Source: Lithospermum erythrorhizon
Lineage: Eukaryota > Streptophyta > Magnoliopsida > Boraginales > Boraginaceae
Length of the DNA: 64,000 nucleotides
Direction of reading: 5' to 3'
NCBI GenBank assembly: GCA_019722365.1
Contig: JADFUC010001192.1
Location: 62,001-126,000, forward strand
The notes beneath the pieces are model-generated. The model was not told the origin of the DNA and searched no databases. It was given only the letters and a program-made list of their open reading frames with translations. The position numbers and the translations under genes are program-made. This document shows, one piece after another, positions 12,301 through 24,018 of this stretch. Each line of letters opens with the position of its first letter. The stretch's first letter is position 1.

Positions 12301-12470
12301 AATCTAGAGTTGGATCACAGGGTAAGGAAATGAAAAAACTTTGCTATAATTGTAAGAAATCGGGGCATATCTCCAAACACTGTCCGGATAGGAAAAAAGA
12401 ATTCCCCGACAATGGACCCACAAAGGAAAATGGGCATCGTCTGAAAGGCGACCATCGTTACCAAGGTTGA
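9374..12470 (+). CDS. KELP-like (DEK_C + PC4) coactivator fused to Copia-type gag domain and CCHC zinc knuckle
   Basis: Four exons fit in phase: 9374-9775, 9989-10094, 11028-11118 and 11408-12470, giving 553 residues. Residues about 12-60 are a DEK C-terminal-like domain (TVLHVLKSADLETATELDIR). Residues about 128-198 are the PC4/p15 single-strand-DNA-binding domain (VTVNEFGGQSMVTIQDYHQK, then LTAEQWVSIKNNIPAIEEAI). Both match plant KELP, a nuclear RNA polymerase II coactivator of about 165 residues. Residues about 288-482 are a UBN2/gag-like domain (RLDGTNYYLWKHQMEFSL), and C512-C515-H520-C525 form a CX2CX4HX4C knuckle. Exon 3 ends TTGAG|GTGAAT; reading through would stop at once (KSRLR-stop), as in ordinary KELP. 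Splicing to TTGTAG|ATTGCC joins ag+a as Arg and stays open. So alternative KELP-only and fusion products are possible. I recall a similar zinc-knuckle protein in Arabidopsis (At4g00980), unverified. No pol genes or LTRs flank the gag exon. Confidence 0.82.
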
Positions 12471-15400
12471 GAAATCTACATCATACCGGATTTAACGATT
12501 TTGTTTGATAAGTAGGGTTAGCGACTGGTATATGCTGTTCCATCACCACCATGTACTATAACGACGACTATGGTCTGGAATATGTCCCCTGGTGAGTTGA
12601 GCGCAACCATTGTTTACATTAGGTCTCTCAAGTTCTTGGTCCAGAGATATGACATATTTTTCTATGTTTTAGGTTAGATTTAGAAACAATTTTATGTAGC
12701 TTCAACACTATGGTTTGCTGTACAAACATAGTGGATAAGTTTCCTGTACTTCAGGAGTCATAGCTGGCATTACCTGATATTCTCGAAATGTGCTGAACCA
12801 TAGATGTGATGATTGGATTATTCTTTTTAGGGATGTGCAGTGAAACCGTCCAAACCAAACCAAATCTAATTATTATGATAAATTTTCAAATATTTGGTTT
12901 GATTTTGGTTTTGATTTTTTATATTAATTTTTAATTGGTTTGGTTTTGATTTTTCATTTAATAACCCGGTCACAAAGCAGACAATCCATCATTAACATTA
13001 AATATATTAAATAATTATTAATAGTTAAATATTGATAAATAATATGGAGTATAAACTATAAAGTATAAACCTAATAATTAATCCTACATATTGTATTGGG
13101 CCGCAGTCCACTAATTTATATTTATTTTCAGTTTTAGAGTTTCATTCGATTTATTTTGCTTCACGTTGAATTTTTGAATATTTATCGTTGATTCCTATTG
13201 GGTGTAAGAATTAAATATTAGTAATTTTGTGTGTGTTTCTTCTCAAAACAATAAATATTATTTTAATTGAGTGAGGAATTGTCAAGCGCCCAGACAAAAT
13301 TTGTAAAACAGCCAAAGCTAGCATGGTTTATATATTGAATAGTCGGTTATGGTTTTGTTGATATTTTAAAAGCCATTTTATACTCGGATCGGGTTGAAAA
13401 TGGGTCAAAAAGCGAGTCAAATCAAGGCAATATGCTGCCTAATTTTTTTCTCTTTTTAATTTCAATGCTGCATTTGATAAACAAGAACCTCCAAAGTCTA
13501 CATCAATGGAGTTTGCTTGGTTAATAAAAATATAAACTAAATTAGTGTTATTATGGTGCGATTCCTTAATTACTCGGTTATCCGATTTGTTAAAGTGGAA
13601 TTGTAATTCTCTTGATTAACAGTCGTAAAAATCTCAACCATACACGACGAATAATGATCAATCAAGTTTGAGCAAACAAGCATTCAATATCTCTTTTTGA
13701 AGTATTCATAAAATGTTTAAAAAGTATTTTTGATTATGTATGTTTACTGGAAGTCGAATAATTACTATGATCTCCATTTTAAAAATATTATTCATTTTAT
13801 TTTTCAATGATCAAATTTAATAAATTTATCTAATTTTTATTGATTCATATAATATTCAGTTGAATCAAAATTGTTTTATTATAATAGTAAAGTGGTTGAA
13901 AATATCACTTTTGATTTATTTTTTATCAAATATTTTACAACATTTATAAATATATTTAATTTAAATTTTAAAAATTAACAATCAAATAATAAATCTTTTT
14001 TTTTTTTTGAAATGGAATGAGTTATTTTATGTAAAATACTTTTTAATAACATAATTTTAATTTGTAATGTCTTTAATAATGTCTCACGGGTGCAATGTCT
14101 TTGTAAGGCCTACGAATGTACACATTGTGGGCAAACATAGGTCACATGATTTGTCACTTATACTATTGGATAAGTTTTTATGTGATTAAATTATCGGTTC
14201 GTTTAGGGTGATGTTTGGTTCGCTTTATCTTGTCGATTTACGCCAAAATTTATTTTGTATCAATCTTAAATTAAAATTTAGAATGCAACTTTCTGAAATT
14301 AAAATAAAAATACGTTTTCGTCTTAAAATCTACCCAGCCCCAGCCCCATCGAGGCAAGCAGTCCACCCAGGTCCTCCTCTTCCATCTTCATTTCCAATCA
14401 CCACCATCACCACTTTCATCTCCACCACACCCACCTTCATCATTATAACCGACCTCTTCCTTCTCCACCCTAACCCCCAATCTCGACCATAACCTCCCCC
14501 ACCACCACCCTTAGAGAACACACAAAAAATCAATAAAAAATTACTGAAAAGCATAACACAATTATTAATTGTGGCTGCCACCTTTACTGATAGTTTGTCT
14601 TACCATTCACAAACCAAAGGTAATTAAACAAAATCAAATTCTAGCAACTGTGTTAGGATTTCTTGGTATCATTATTGGTGTAAGCAGAGAGGTGAATCTG
14701 AATAAAAAAACAACAATTGAAAGAACACTACTTTTCTCATTTCTTACAAAAGTTACAAGAAAATATTTACATTTCATTAGTCGTCTTTAATTCCATTCAA
14801 GTCCACAGTGGACTTACTGACGTTACTACCTGTAAGGCTGTAATGTAGTATGGGTAAGGAGTAAGGACTGTGTATGGGGTGGGGTGGGGTGGGGTGTGGG
14901 AGAAGGGATGAGGTGGGCGTCAAAGTTTGGGGAAGAGGTGGGTTGAAGTGTGTTAAAAGAGATAAGGTGTGTGGTTTTATTTTAATTTTGTAAGAGTATA
15001 CTCCAAACTAATTTGCCCCAGGTGTTGAATAATCTTTGTGCGTAAATCGATAGTATAAAATCGAAATCATTAAATAAATGAATTAATCGAAGCATATAAA
15101 TTTCTGGTGATAATATAGGGGCAAAATACAAATTATTCATTCTCGAAAGTAGTGGACTTTAAATGGCTACTTATTGTTATATCTACCACACATTATTCGG
15201 CCAATATATAAGCGTGACAAGCATTTCAGTTCATGATCCACATGATTCATTTCTTGGCCTTTAAAATGTGACTTTTCTATCCAATCACTTAAATGATATG
15301 ATAACTAAAAGTAAGGATTTAAAATAATATCGAGAATATGGATTCATCTAGTGGTTGAACTAGCAACTAGTTATTCTTGAATTTTGTGTTCGATTCTTAT

Positions 15401-16842
15401 ATAGAGGAAGGAGTTGGGTACTCATCTATATATACAAAAAAATCTTATCAATACTCACTACAATTTATTTTGATTGGATTTTATTTTTATATCAATCTTA
15501 GTTTTGCTCATCAATTTTTTTTCTATTTTAATAACGTACTCCTCGTCTTTTATTTCTTGTCATTATTTTTAAAGTATTTTATTAAGAATATAATTAATTT
15601 TCTTGACTTCGAGGAGAGAGAAAGTTATAAGCCATGATGTTAAAAGAATATTGAAACAAACCAATGATGTTAAAAAAGAATTTTAAAAAGTTCAATGTAA
15701 AATATTAGTTGAAAATTAAAATGATCAAGTAAAAAGGAACAAGAAAATTTCTCTACATGATCGAAGCTAAATAGGAGCAGGAGGTAGTTATTATACACCG
15801 GTCTCAGTTTCTTTATATACCGGTTCTAAAAGTATTAAAATGACATATATATCCCTTATTTTACTTGTTAAAATTTCATAAACAATCTCTACGTATAAAA
15901 ATTTATTCCTAAAACCTCAACTCTCAAATCTATGTTCATCAACGATGATGGTGATCATTTATCATTTATCGCCGGTAGACAATTTAATTGAAGTTGTAAA
16001 AAAGGAAGAAACATAGGTTGCAGGACAGCAGTTTTGCATTCATCAAACAAAAGTTCAAGAATGGTGGATGCAACCTCTAGTTCATTTTTAACGCATATTC
16101 TAAGACATGTTTGATGGTTGGGTTAGAATAAATTTAAGTATTTATTTAGAAAATGTTAACGATTGAAATAAGAAAGGGTGTATTTGTATTTTTAATGTTT
16201 TTTAGACCACCATATAAAGAATTTGAGATCGGTGATATAATTGAATTTATTTTATAATATTGTTTTATTTATAAATTTTTGATACAACGAAAACATAATA
16301 ATTAATGGTCAAAATTTGACAAAAAATAAAAAAATCAATTAAATTGAATTAGAAATATTAATAAGAATCTATAAATCTTATGAAAGAGAAAGTTTATAAA
16401 TACATATATGGGTGTATTCTTTTATAATGGGGACTCGCGGCCGTTACTCGGCGATGCCACATCGCGATAAGCGCCAGGGGCGGCGCAATAGCCTCAGAGG
16501 CGTAAGAGTGTATTCTTAACGATGAAGTCGTCATCGTAGCGGCCCACTGACCCACAATCTGCAGGATACCTCGGAGGGGTAAATTGCGTGATGTCTCGGT
16601 AGTCATGGGACTTGAGCTTTCTCTCTTAAACCACCCAATCACAGAGTGCGCCCACTTAAAGTGATTGAACCCACTTTGGCGTAGAGAGGCGGCTAGAATG
16701 TTGATTAAGGAAATAACCCGTTACGCCTAAGCGATTAAATTATATTATATATATATCGGTTGGTGGTGGGATCGGAAATAGTCTAAATACTTTCGGAATA
16801 AAATTGATATACCGAGACTAGTATTAGATGAGTAGTAGTTTA
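12471..16842. other. Intergenic, repeats and low-complexity DNA
   Basis: The first 300 bases are probably 3' UTR of the fusion gene. At 12835-12970 there are clustered 'ggtttggttttgattt' motifs and their complements, as in subterminal regions of hAT-type MITEs. At 14330-14510 there is a cytosine-rich, imperfect microsatellite-like tract, and at 14875-14900 a 'ggggtggggtggggt' run. I see no gene. A GC-richer block at 16430-16690 is of unknown nature. Confidence 0.45.
15345..15400 (+). repeat. tRNA-derived SINE head, candidate
   Basis: 'tcatctagtggttgaa' resembles a polymerase III A box and 'gtgttcgattctta', about 40 bases on, resembles a B box. This pairing is typical of tRNA-derived SINE heads in plants. 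There is no acceptor-stem folding, so it is not a functional tRNA gene. Confidence 0.35.
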
Positions 16843-19080
16843 TGTCACGGGAAATTGTACATTTTAAATCGGTTTCATAAAATTGAAATGCGAAAAGTGG
16901 AGAAATAGCACCGCACCGAACGGAACTTAATTTTTCCCCTCTAAATATCTCACCTACCACCACCGCTTTGGCGAGATTCTCCCTTAGAAAAGAAAAGATT
17001 TTTCTTCCTCCATTTTCATCTCTTCATTTGTTACTCAAGAGCTAAAAGTTGGTTTATCATCTTCCCCTCATCATCCTCTACTCATTAAGGTAAGAAAGCT
17101 TGAAACTTTGGTAGTATTTTCAAAGATTTTGAAAGTTTGACTTTTGTTGACTATTATGGTTTTGAACTTTGAGACTTTTAAATGGTATAGAGGCATCATC
17201 TAAGCTTGGATTATGTGGTTAGAAGTGATAATAATCGATCTTTGGGGTTGAAATGTGTTGAATGGGTTAGTTGACTTTTAGGTTGACTTTTTCCAAAATT
17301 CCTTTAAATTGTATTAGGATGTTATTGAACCTTAATATAATTATTTTGGGGGTAGAAGTGTTGATTTTGATGTTGATTGGAAGAGATTATGTTGAGGTAG
17401 TTTGTGTAAGTTGGGTAGTAGTTGGGGTTTGAATTAAAGGTTAGTATGGTTTAATTAGTTTGGAGAATTGATTGTAGGATTGATTATAAATCGTTTAAAA
17501 GTGATGGTGTTGGGGTAGGGGTGAGAATTAAGGCTATATGGAGGTTGGAATGGGTGAAATTTTGTTGTTTATTAGTGGTTTTATGGCATAATGTCGTTCC
17601 ACCTAAAGTTGACAAGTTGGTAACTAGAATGTTGTTAAAAGTTGGAATTTTAGAAATTGTTACTAGTTTTGGTGTTTTAATGATATTTATTTTGAATTAG
17701 GAGATGTTGAATAATAATCGGGATTTAAATGGGAAAAATTATATTTTTATGATATATCAATAATCGGGCAGTTTTGTTGGACTAGGATCCTTACCGGGGT
17801 TGTTGGATTATATTTGATCTTTATTTGGGATTTAATAGATATAAGAGGAGGTTATTAATCGGAAGGTAAATAATGTATATAATTGCTTTGGATAGGAGTT
17901 GAGCCCGGACCTAGCACGTGGACTACCTAGAGATATTTTAGTTGCTTTGGCTCGAGGTGAGTACAAATCTCATGATGGGAACCTTTCATATATATTATGG
18001 TTATATATTTGGCATGTGTTTGTTATGTGGTTATATTGGAATGTATATTGAGTTATTGAGATTAATGTTATGAGATTGTTGTAGTTGTTATGATTATACT
18101 ACGATTGTTGTGTGTGATTGTGTTGCGTGTGGCTGTGTATTGTTTGTGGTTGGTGTGTGTATTCTTTTTGCGGGGTTGATTTGGGTGAAATAGTATATAT
18201 ACATTAAGGGGGGTAGCCTCGGCCAAGGGAGGTTTGGTGTGATATGCATATTGGGGTAGCCTCGGTCGGGAAGTTGTGATGTATATATATCTGTGTGTTG
18301 GGCGATGTGTGTATTAGTGGATGTGTGGTTGGTGGATGGATGTGCGGATGGAGGTTTGATGTTATACATTTTGTTGGACTAACCATTATTGTTTGTGTTG
18401 TTTTATTTGAATGAATATTTGATTATGCGTTGTTGATGGTTATGAATATATGTGGAGTGTTTCATTGATCTAGTAGTAATATTAATAAGAGGTTACTATG
18501 AAATTTGAGAGTAGTGGTTCATTGAATAGTCTTATTAACGTTCATACATATGCTCTTATATATAAGTATGATTATATGTGGTTGGATACCATTCGTGGTA
18601 TTTGTATTCACTAAGCTTCACAACTTACTCCCTATTTTCTCTATGGGCGGGCGTTTTATGCCTAGGTTTCTAGGAGTGGCTAGCAGGGATTCTTTAACGG
18701 AGGCTGCGTTGTGGTTCTTGGAATAAGATCGTAGGTGAGGCGGTGGTGGCATAGGAAGTCCTCAACAGTCATTCTCCTATCTTTTCCTCTTGTTATGTTT
18801 CTAGAACTTTTATGTTGTATATTGAGGGGTCGTGTGTGACCATACTACTATTATGATGTATTGTGGAGACTATGTTGTGTTTTGTTGGTTGTATTATTCA
18901 GGTTGATGCTTGTTTGTGTTGATGATGTGTTTTTAGGGATGTGTTGTTCGTTCACCACGATGGACTAAAGAGTATTTTTATTTATTAATCTCAAATGGAG
19001 TCATTTTTGTTGTTATCCATCGATTGCTGACTCACGGTGTCTGGTTGTTGATGATCTTAACCTTAGGGGCAGTCGTCACA
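16843..19080 (+). mobile_element. Probable solo LTR of a Gypsy-type retrotransposon
   Basis: The stretch opens with tgtcacggg and ends with gtcgtcaca, giving short inverted ends. It looks like an LTR inside: a 'ctctaaatatctcacc' promoter-like zone, a pyrimidine-rich leader, a strong splice donor (cattaaggtaagaaag, about 17090), long G/T-rich sequence, and a late 'cactaagcttcacaactt' stretch as in Tekay-type LTRs. No gag-pol was found on either side and the 5-bp flanks (gttta and gggtg) do not match. The borders, and the call itself, are therefore tentative; the LTR could be part of a larger decayed element. Confidence 0.4.
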
Positions 19081-20260
19081 GGGTGGAGTCGTTCACAGTT
19101 GATACTTAACCTTTCGAAACAACTTACCGGTTAAGGCTATTTGCTCAGTTCAGCTATGTCTCGAAGGTAAGAGTGTATTCTTCATTTGATAGGTGTATGC
19201 TTCATTTGACTATGACCACCTCCCATAAGTTGTTAGGTCCGATGAATAATGATTTTGAGTATACCAAGAGCACATGTCTCACGATGTGGCCTCAACAACC
19301 TTTATGATTGAAATAACCTATTTAAACTCGCTTCATTTCATAGAATTATTCATTTAATTTTAATAACCAAAATATATAAATTTTACTATCTTAATTGACA
19401 TACATAACCTTGATTTAAAATAAAAGTATCATGTTAATTGTTGAAATACGATTTCTTTGAATTTATTTCAATTGATGTTTCTGCGATTTTTTGACCTAAT
19501 ACTTTATTGAATCATTTTTTAATTATATTATGAAAAATATAAAAAAGTAACACTATAAAATATTTTTAAAAATGAATCCGCTAAGGAACAACAAATAATT
19601 TATGATTAAATACTTGACACGAAAATAAAAAATATCAATTAAAATATATTGTAAAAGTTATACTGCTAATATATTTTCACAAAATATTCTATTATATATA
19701 AAAATATTTGATTTTGAAATTCAAAAGTTCAATCTTCAAAATTCAAATACTAATAATTTTTTTAATGGAGTCATGATGGAGGTAGTAAAACTAGATTTTG
19801 ATCATGTGCAAAAATACCAATATAAGTGCAAACTATTGCAAACTTTTATGAATGTCAAATTGAAGTTTGATCATTAGATTGGTCGGGGTTGATGGGGGTT
19901 GACCATCATCGACCGGGGCTGACCAAAGTTGACCAACGTTGTCGGTCAACATAAAAATTCATAAATGTGTCCAGAGTACATATGTACAAATTAGTACAAC
20001 CTACATTCCTTCCCCATCCACTTCAGGTAATTAATTTACAAAAAATGGAAGTATTGAGCTTGTTAGTACATTAAATTACTACATATAAGAAATGTCAAAG
20101 GGAAATAGAGTTACCAGAACAAAGTGCATATTTCCTAGCGGATTTAATTTGTTGTTTCCACGATACATTCTCGAGTTATCGATACATGTCGCACAATTGT
20201 ATTGGTTAATAGAGTTCCACGTCTTCGATGTCTTTGGCGTATCTCGAGGCTTACATTGTT

Positions 20261-20370
20261 CTTGTTTATTGGATTCAATAAATAATAGGCAATGTATAAG
20301 ACGTAGCTTTCGCTTCTTGTTTATTGGATTCAATAAATAGTAGGCAATGTATAAGACGGCAGCTTTCGCC
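20261..20370. repeat. Two-copy 55-bp tandem repeat
   Basis: 'cttgtttattggattcaata' followed by 'aataataggcaatgtataag' occurs at 20261 and again at 20316, with only a few substitutions. It lies just beyond the C-terminal end of the mobile-domain-like remnant at 20456-20913. Confidence 0.85.
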
Positions 20371-20455
20371 CAAGTCGTTGGATCGATCCAATGAATCCAG
20401 TTTCTCCTCGGCTTCGAGAGATATAGATGCTGCTGTAATACGGTGATGCCTAACG

Positions 20456-20913
20456 TCAGTTACGGATGTCCTCATCTCTGCACCTCATGAGGTTTACTCT
20501 TCTATGACCTCGCGGCAATTTATATACTCTATGGACATCCTCCTCAGTGAGCTTGAGGACCTTTGTCTTGCTCAAACGGATATGGGGTACTTTTTCCCTC
20601 TCGAAGTTTTCCACAACCCATTTAACAAATTCTGTACTTATTCCCCATTCATTTAAAATTTCAAGACCCCTCCGAAGCCAAATCGTGTAATCATGGCCTC
20701 CGCAGTCTGAGGTTCCCAGCGCCTCACTTCCGGCACTGACCATCCTGAAGGTTTACATTTCATCCTTATGCGTCCAATGTCCGTTCTCTTCGCCTTCCCG
20801 TCCATATTCTCTTGATCCTCAACATTATTATCCAGCGTCCTCGCATTATTCTGACCTATCTTTGAAAGGCGGTCCGGGGAATGTCGAGTAGCCTTTTTTC
20901 TAAATCCTCGCAT
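20456..20913 (-). pseudogene. Frameshifted plant mobile domain (PMD)-like remnant
   Basis: Two overlapping minus-strand frames read as parts of one protein. The upstream frame (from 20913) has a basic N-terminus (MRGFRKKATRHS) and ends RFGFGGVLKF. The downstream frame resumes EWGISTEFVKWVVENFERE and then LTEEDVHRVYKLPRG. The order GFGGVL - F/VKWLV - LTxEDVHRVxxLPRG is typical of the plant mobile domain and Ulp1-type transposon-linked proteins. A small indel near 20640-20660 must separate the frames, and a stop follows directly after GGVLKF. Only the start of the domain survives (about 130 residues against several hundred). I regard it as a dead fragment of a transposon-encoded protein. Confidence 0.6.
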
Positions 20914-21210
20914 GTGGAAAATTTAATAAGATGTTAGTGTACTCAATAACATCCAACCATCTAATGTTATGTAGCATACTAGACATTCGCACCTAGAAGA
21001 ATAAGATTCCTAGCGATATGCATTCACGAACAACATTCCAACGACAATAAAAACAACCCACACTATTGAAGACCTAAAATGGTAGCGTATTGAGTCAAAT
21101 AAAATGTTACTGTATTCACTCAAATATAATGTTAGTGAATTCACTTAGATATTGAAACTACAACATTAGTTCATTTAGTGTATCAATTTCAATACTAGTA
21201 GCCTCCCTCA

Positions 21211-21985
21211 TATGCAGACTATAATTCCACCATTAGTTAGTCGAGCGTATCCTAAACATACATTGGAATCCCACATATCCTTACTCGGTGGTATCCTATT
21301 TCATAACAAAGCTACAACATACTATTCCTAGGACAATTTGATAAAACAAGCCATGAGCTTACGATACAGCAATCCAAAAACAACCAATAATATATCAAAA
21401 ACATAATAATCCAAAAATAACTTTAAGCAACAAAATTCCAATTACATAATATTCTATGTTAAAGTTTCTCTTTTCAATCAATTTCTTACTATATCAAGTC
21501 CTTTTTAACCATTTCAAACAGTAAACATTTTACACAAATAACTAATTCCACCATTACATAATTTTATTTCTAATAAATCAATTCACCAAACTGTAATATG
21601 CAAACTATAATCCCACCATTACTTAGTCGAGTGTATCCCAACCCTTTATTGAAATCCCACCAACTTCTATGCGATTGTATCATATTTCATAACAAGACTA
21701 CAACATACTATTCCAAAGACAATTGTCCAAAAACAACCAACAATCTTCCAAATGCATAACAATCCAAAAACAACCAACAATATATCAAAAACATAATAAT
21801 CCAAAAACCACTTTACGAAACAAAATTCCAATTACATAATATTCCATATTAAAGTTTCCCTTTTTCAAATAATTTCTTACTATATCAAAAGTCCTTTTTA
21901 ACGACTTCAAACATTAAACATTTTACACAAATAATTAATTCCATCAACACATAAATTTATTTATAATAAATCGATTCACCAAAGT
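21211..21985. repeat. Tandem duplication, two copies of about 386 bp
   Basis: The block starting 'tatgcagactataattccac' at 21211 is repeated from 21597 ('tatgcaaactataatcccac'). The copies keep the same order of landmarks: ttagtcgag, 'caacatactattcc', 'aatatatcaaaaacataata', 'ttccaattacataatatt' and 'aacattttacacaaataa'. The second copy has a short internal re-duplication of 'caatccaaaaacaaccaa'. It is non-coding and moderately diverged. Confidence 0.85.
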
Positions 21986-23085
21986 TTTATAAAAAAAACA
22001 ACATAATACTTAAAATAGTGAAATACCACAACAAATAAATCAACATGCAACACGATAAAAAGCAAAATAGTGATTTTGTAATTTTTCCTAAAAAAATGAG
22101 ATTATTTAATTTTTTTTAAAAAACCCCTTTTTAGTGGTTGTCTTCGCCATTTGTTCTTCCATCCTCTCGACATCTCCCTTTGTAAATTCCTTGGGTATTT
22201 GTTTCGTTTTTTCCTACGTTTTCAAAATTTGTGGCGATTCTAGGGTTTTATGGGATTTTCCAATGTTTTTGAATTCTATTACTTTTTCGGATTTAGTGGG
22301 ATTTGGTGGTGGATTTTGTTTTGAGGAAAAATTAAAGGAAGCGAAAATATCTAATGGGGGATGCAGAGTTATAGATATGACCCGAAATTTGCGGCGTAGG
22401 GGAAGTGTGGAATGAGCTTCTTTTGGGGAGAAGTTTGTTTGATTTTTAATTTAATTGACATATAAATTAAATTACCATGCTTACCATGCTTATAAATACA
22501 TTGTAAGTATCTAAATACTTCTCCCTTTTTATATACGTACACATTGCATTATTCAAATAAATATATAAAGTTATCAACGTTAGCGTATATTTGTTATCAT
22601 TTTTTGTTCATAGATTTCTTTCTAAAGTACAATCATGGAACCAATTCAATTATATTTTCACCTTAAGTTTCTTGGGCGAGCTTACGATGCAAACCATTAT
22701 AAAATAATTTTTTACGAGTTTTTGAAAGTTTTTTAATGCATGCAGTGTACAAATTGTATCGTAATCTCGCCAGTAAAAGCAAGGTAATATAATTAATTAA
22801 TTCCATGATGTACAAGTGGTGAGACGTAGCTAGCACTTCGCCAAGTGTTTGATAAACAAAAAATAAAGATAAAATTGATGCCTCACATGTTAATGTTGAC
22901 CAAATATATCTTTAATTATTTATTCACGCTATTTGTATTGTTTGTTTGAAAAGTCGGGTTAGGAAGGTCACATGTGAGTGGCATTATCAATCTCATGCGA
23001 ACAACGTGAATTTTCATAATAATAATACTATAGTCTATCTATAGTCTACCCGCATGAGGTTCGATCATAATCATAATAATATTAA
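21986..23085. other. Intergenic, no supported gene
   Basis: An open frame at 22134-22415 (+) has no recognisable domain and biased hydrophobic composition; I do not support it. The rest is AT-rich. The last 60 bases contain a block that is repeated after the adjoining MITE. Confidence 0.4.
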
Positions 23086-24018
23086 GGCTAAAATTTCGTC
23101 ACGGCCTTTATTTATTTTTTATCGTTAGAATGAATCTTCCATCTTTGACTTTTAAAAGCAGACATTTAGGGGGTGATTTTGGCACTGAACTTTCGTTTTT
23201 ATATTTTTGAACTGTTAATTTCCATTTTGACTTCCCTCCATCTTACATTATGCCTTAAAAATTAATCAAATGGGACACACATGAGAGTAGATCATAATTT
23301 GTGTACATTCATAGCATAATGAGATTCCTATAGATATGTGGATCGTTAGTCAATTACCATTTGTAAAGATGTTCATCATAGAAGGTGAGTGCTAGTTGTT
23401 CCAATAATTTAGTGAATATACAGTACCTAATTTAGATCATTTCACGATGGCTGAACTACTAGAGTTGATGTAGATTAGATGGTAAAATGACCTAATAAAT
23501 GGATAACTAATTTTGGGATAGAGTTGTTCTCAACACAAAACACAATAAAAATGCAAACTTTTGAGCACAAAAAGGCAAATAATTTAGTCAAAAACGAAAA
23601 GGGGTTGACCAATGTTGTTTAGATCTAATAAAGATTCAATCTTTTTTGTTTTTTTTCACACACTCATACAAAAATTGCAAAAACATCATCATTTTTAATT
23701 CCCAATTTCAATTTTCTTCAATGGAGAATTTAATGGGGGTAGGATGGGTTACATGGAGAAGACGGCGACACAGGACTTTTAGATGGATAGGATAGAATGA
23801 GGTATGGTTAAGATTAATTAGAGTAGGTGAGTTAGAAATTGGTAGAAGTTTGACTAATTACCATACAAAATTTATTGATTGCTCAAAATGTTGAGAAAAT
23901 GTGAAAAATGAAAGTTTAGGTGTCAAAAATCATTCCATGTGCTTATTTAAAAGATTGAAAACTTTAGGTACTTATTTAGAATGATGAAAATAATTTAGGT
24001 GCGAGATAAAATTTAGCC
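23086..24018. mobile_element. Mutator-type MITE (GGCTAAAATTT ends)
   Basis: The left end ggctaaaatttcg and the reverse complement of the right end, ggctaaattttatc, form a terminal inverted repeat. The flanking 9-mers taatattaa and taataatac agree at 7 of 9 positions, fitting a decayed 9-bp target duplication. The same terminal motif ends the elements at 53811-54796 and 51986-53132. The interior has no coding sequence. Confidence 0.6.

Noticed and set aside
14208..14581. Overlapping open frames, one Pro/Thr-rich and one Gly/Val-rich, on opposite strands
   Set aside because: They come from a cytosine-rich low-complexity tract (ccaccatcaccac-type) and share no domain, start context or splice structure with a gene.
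18094..18386. His/Thr/Pro-rich open frames on the minus strand
   Set aside because: They are the complement of GT-rich LTR sequence ('gtgtgtattagtggatgtgtgg'), a composition artefact.
20079..20340. Open frames on both strands containing LHCSCLLDSINN / LLFIESNKQE
   Set aside because: They overlap the 55-bp tandem repeat and read the same repeat unit twice in different frames; no family resemblance.
22134..22415. 93-residue hydrophobic open frame (+)
   Set aside because: No recognisable domain, no splice partner, and sits in repeat-rich DNA.
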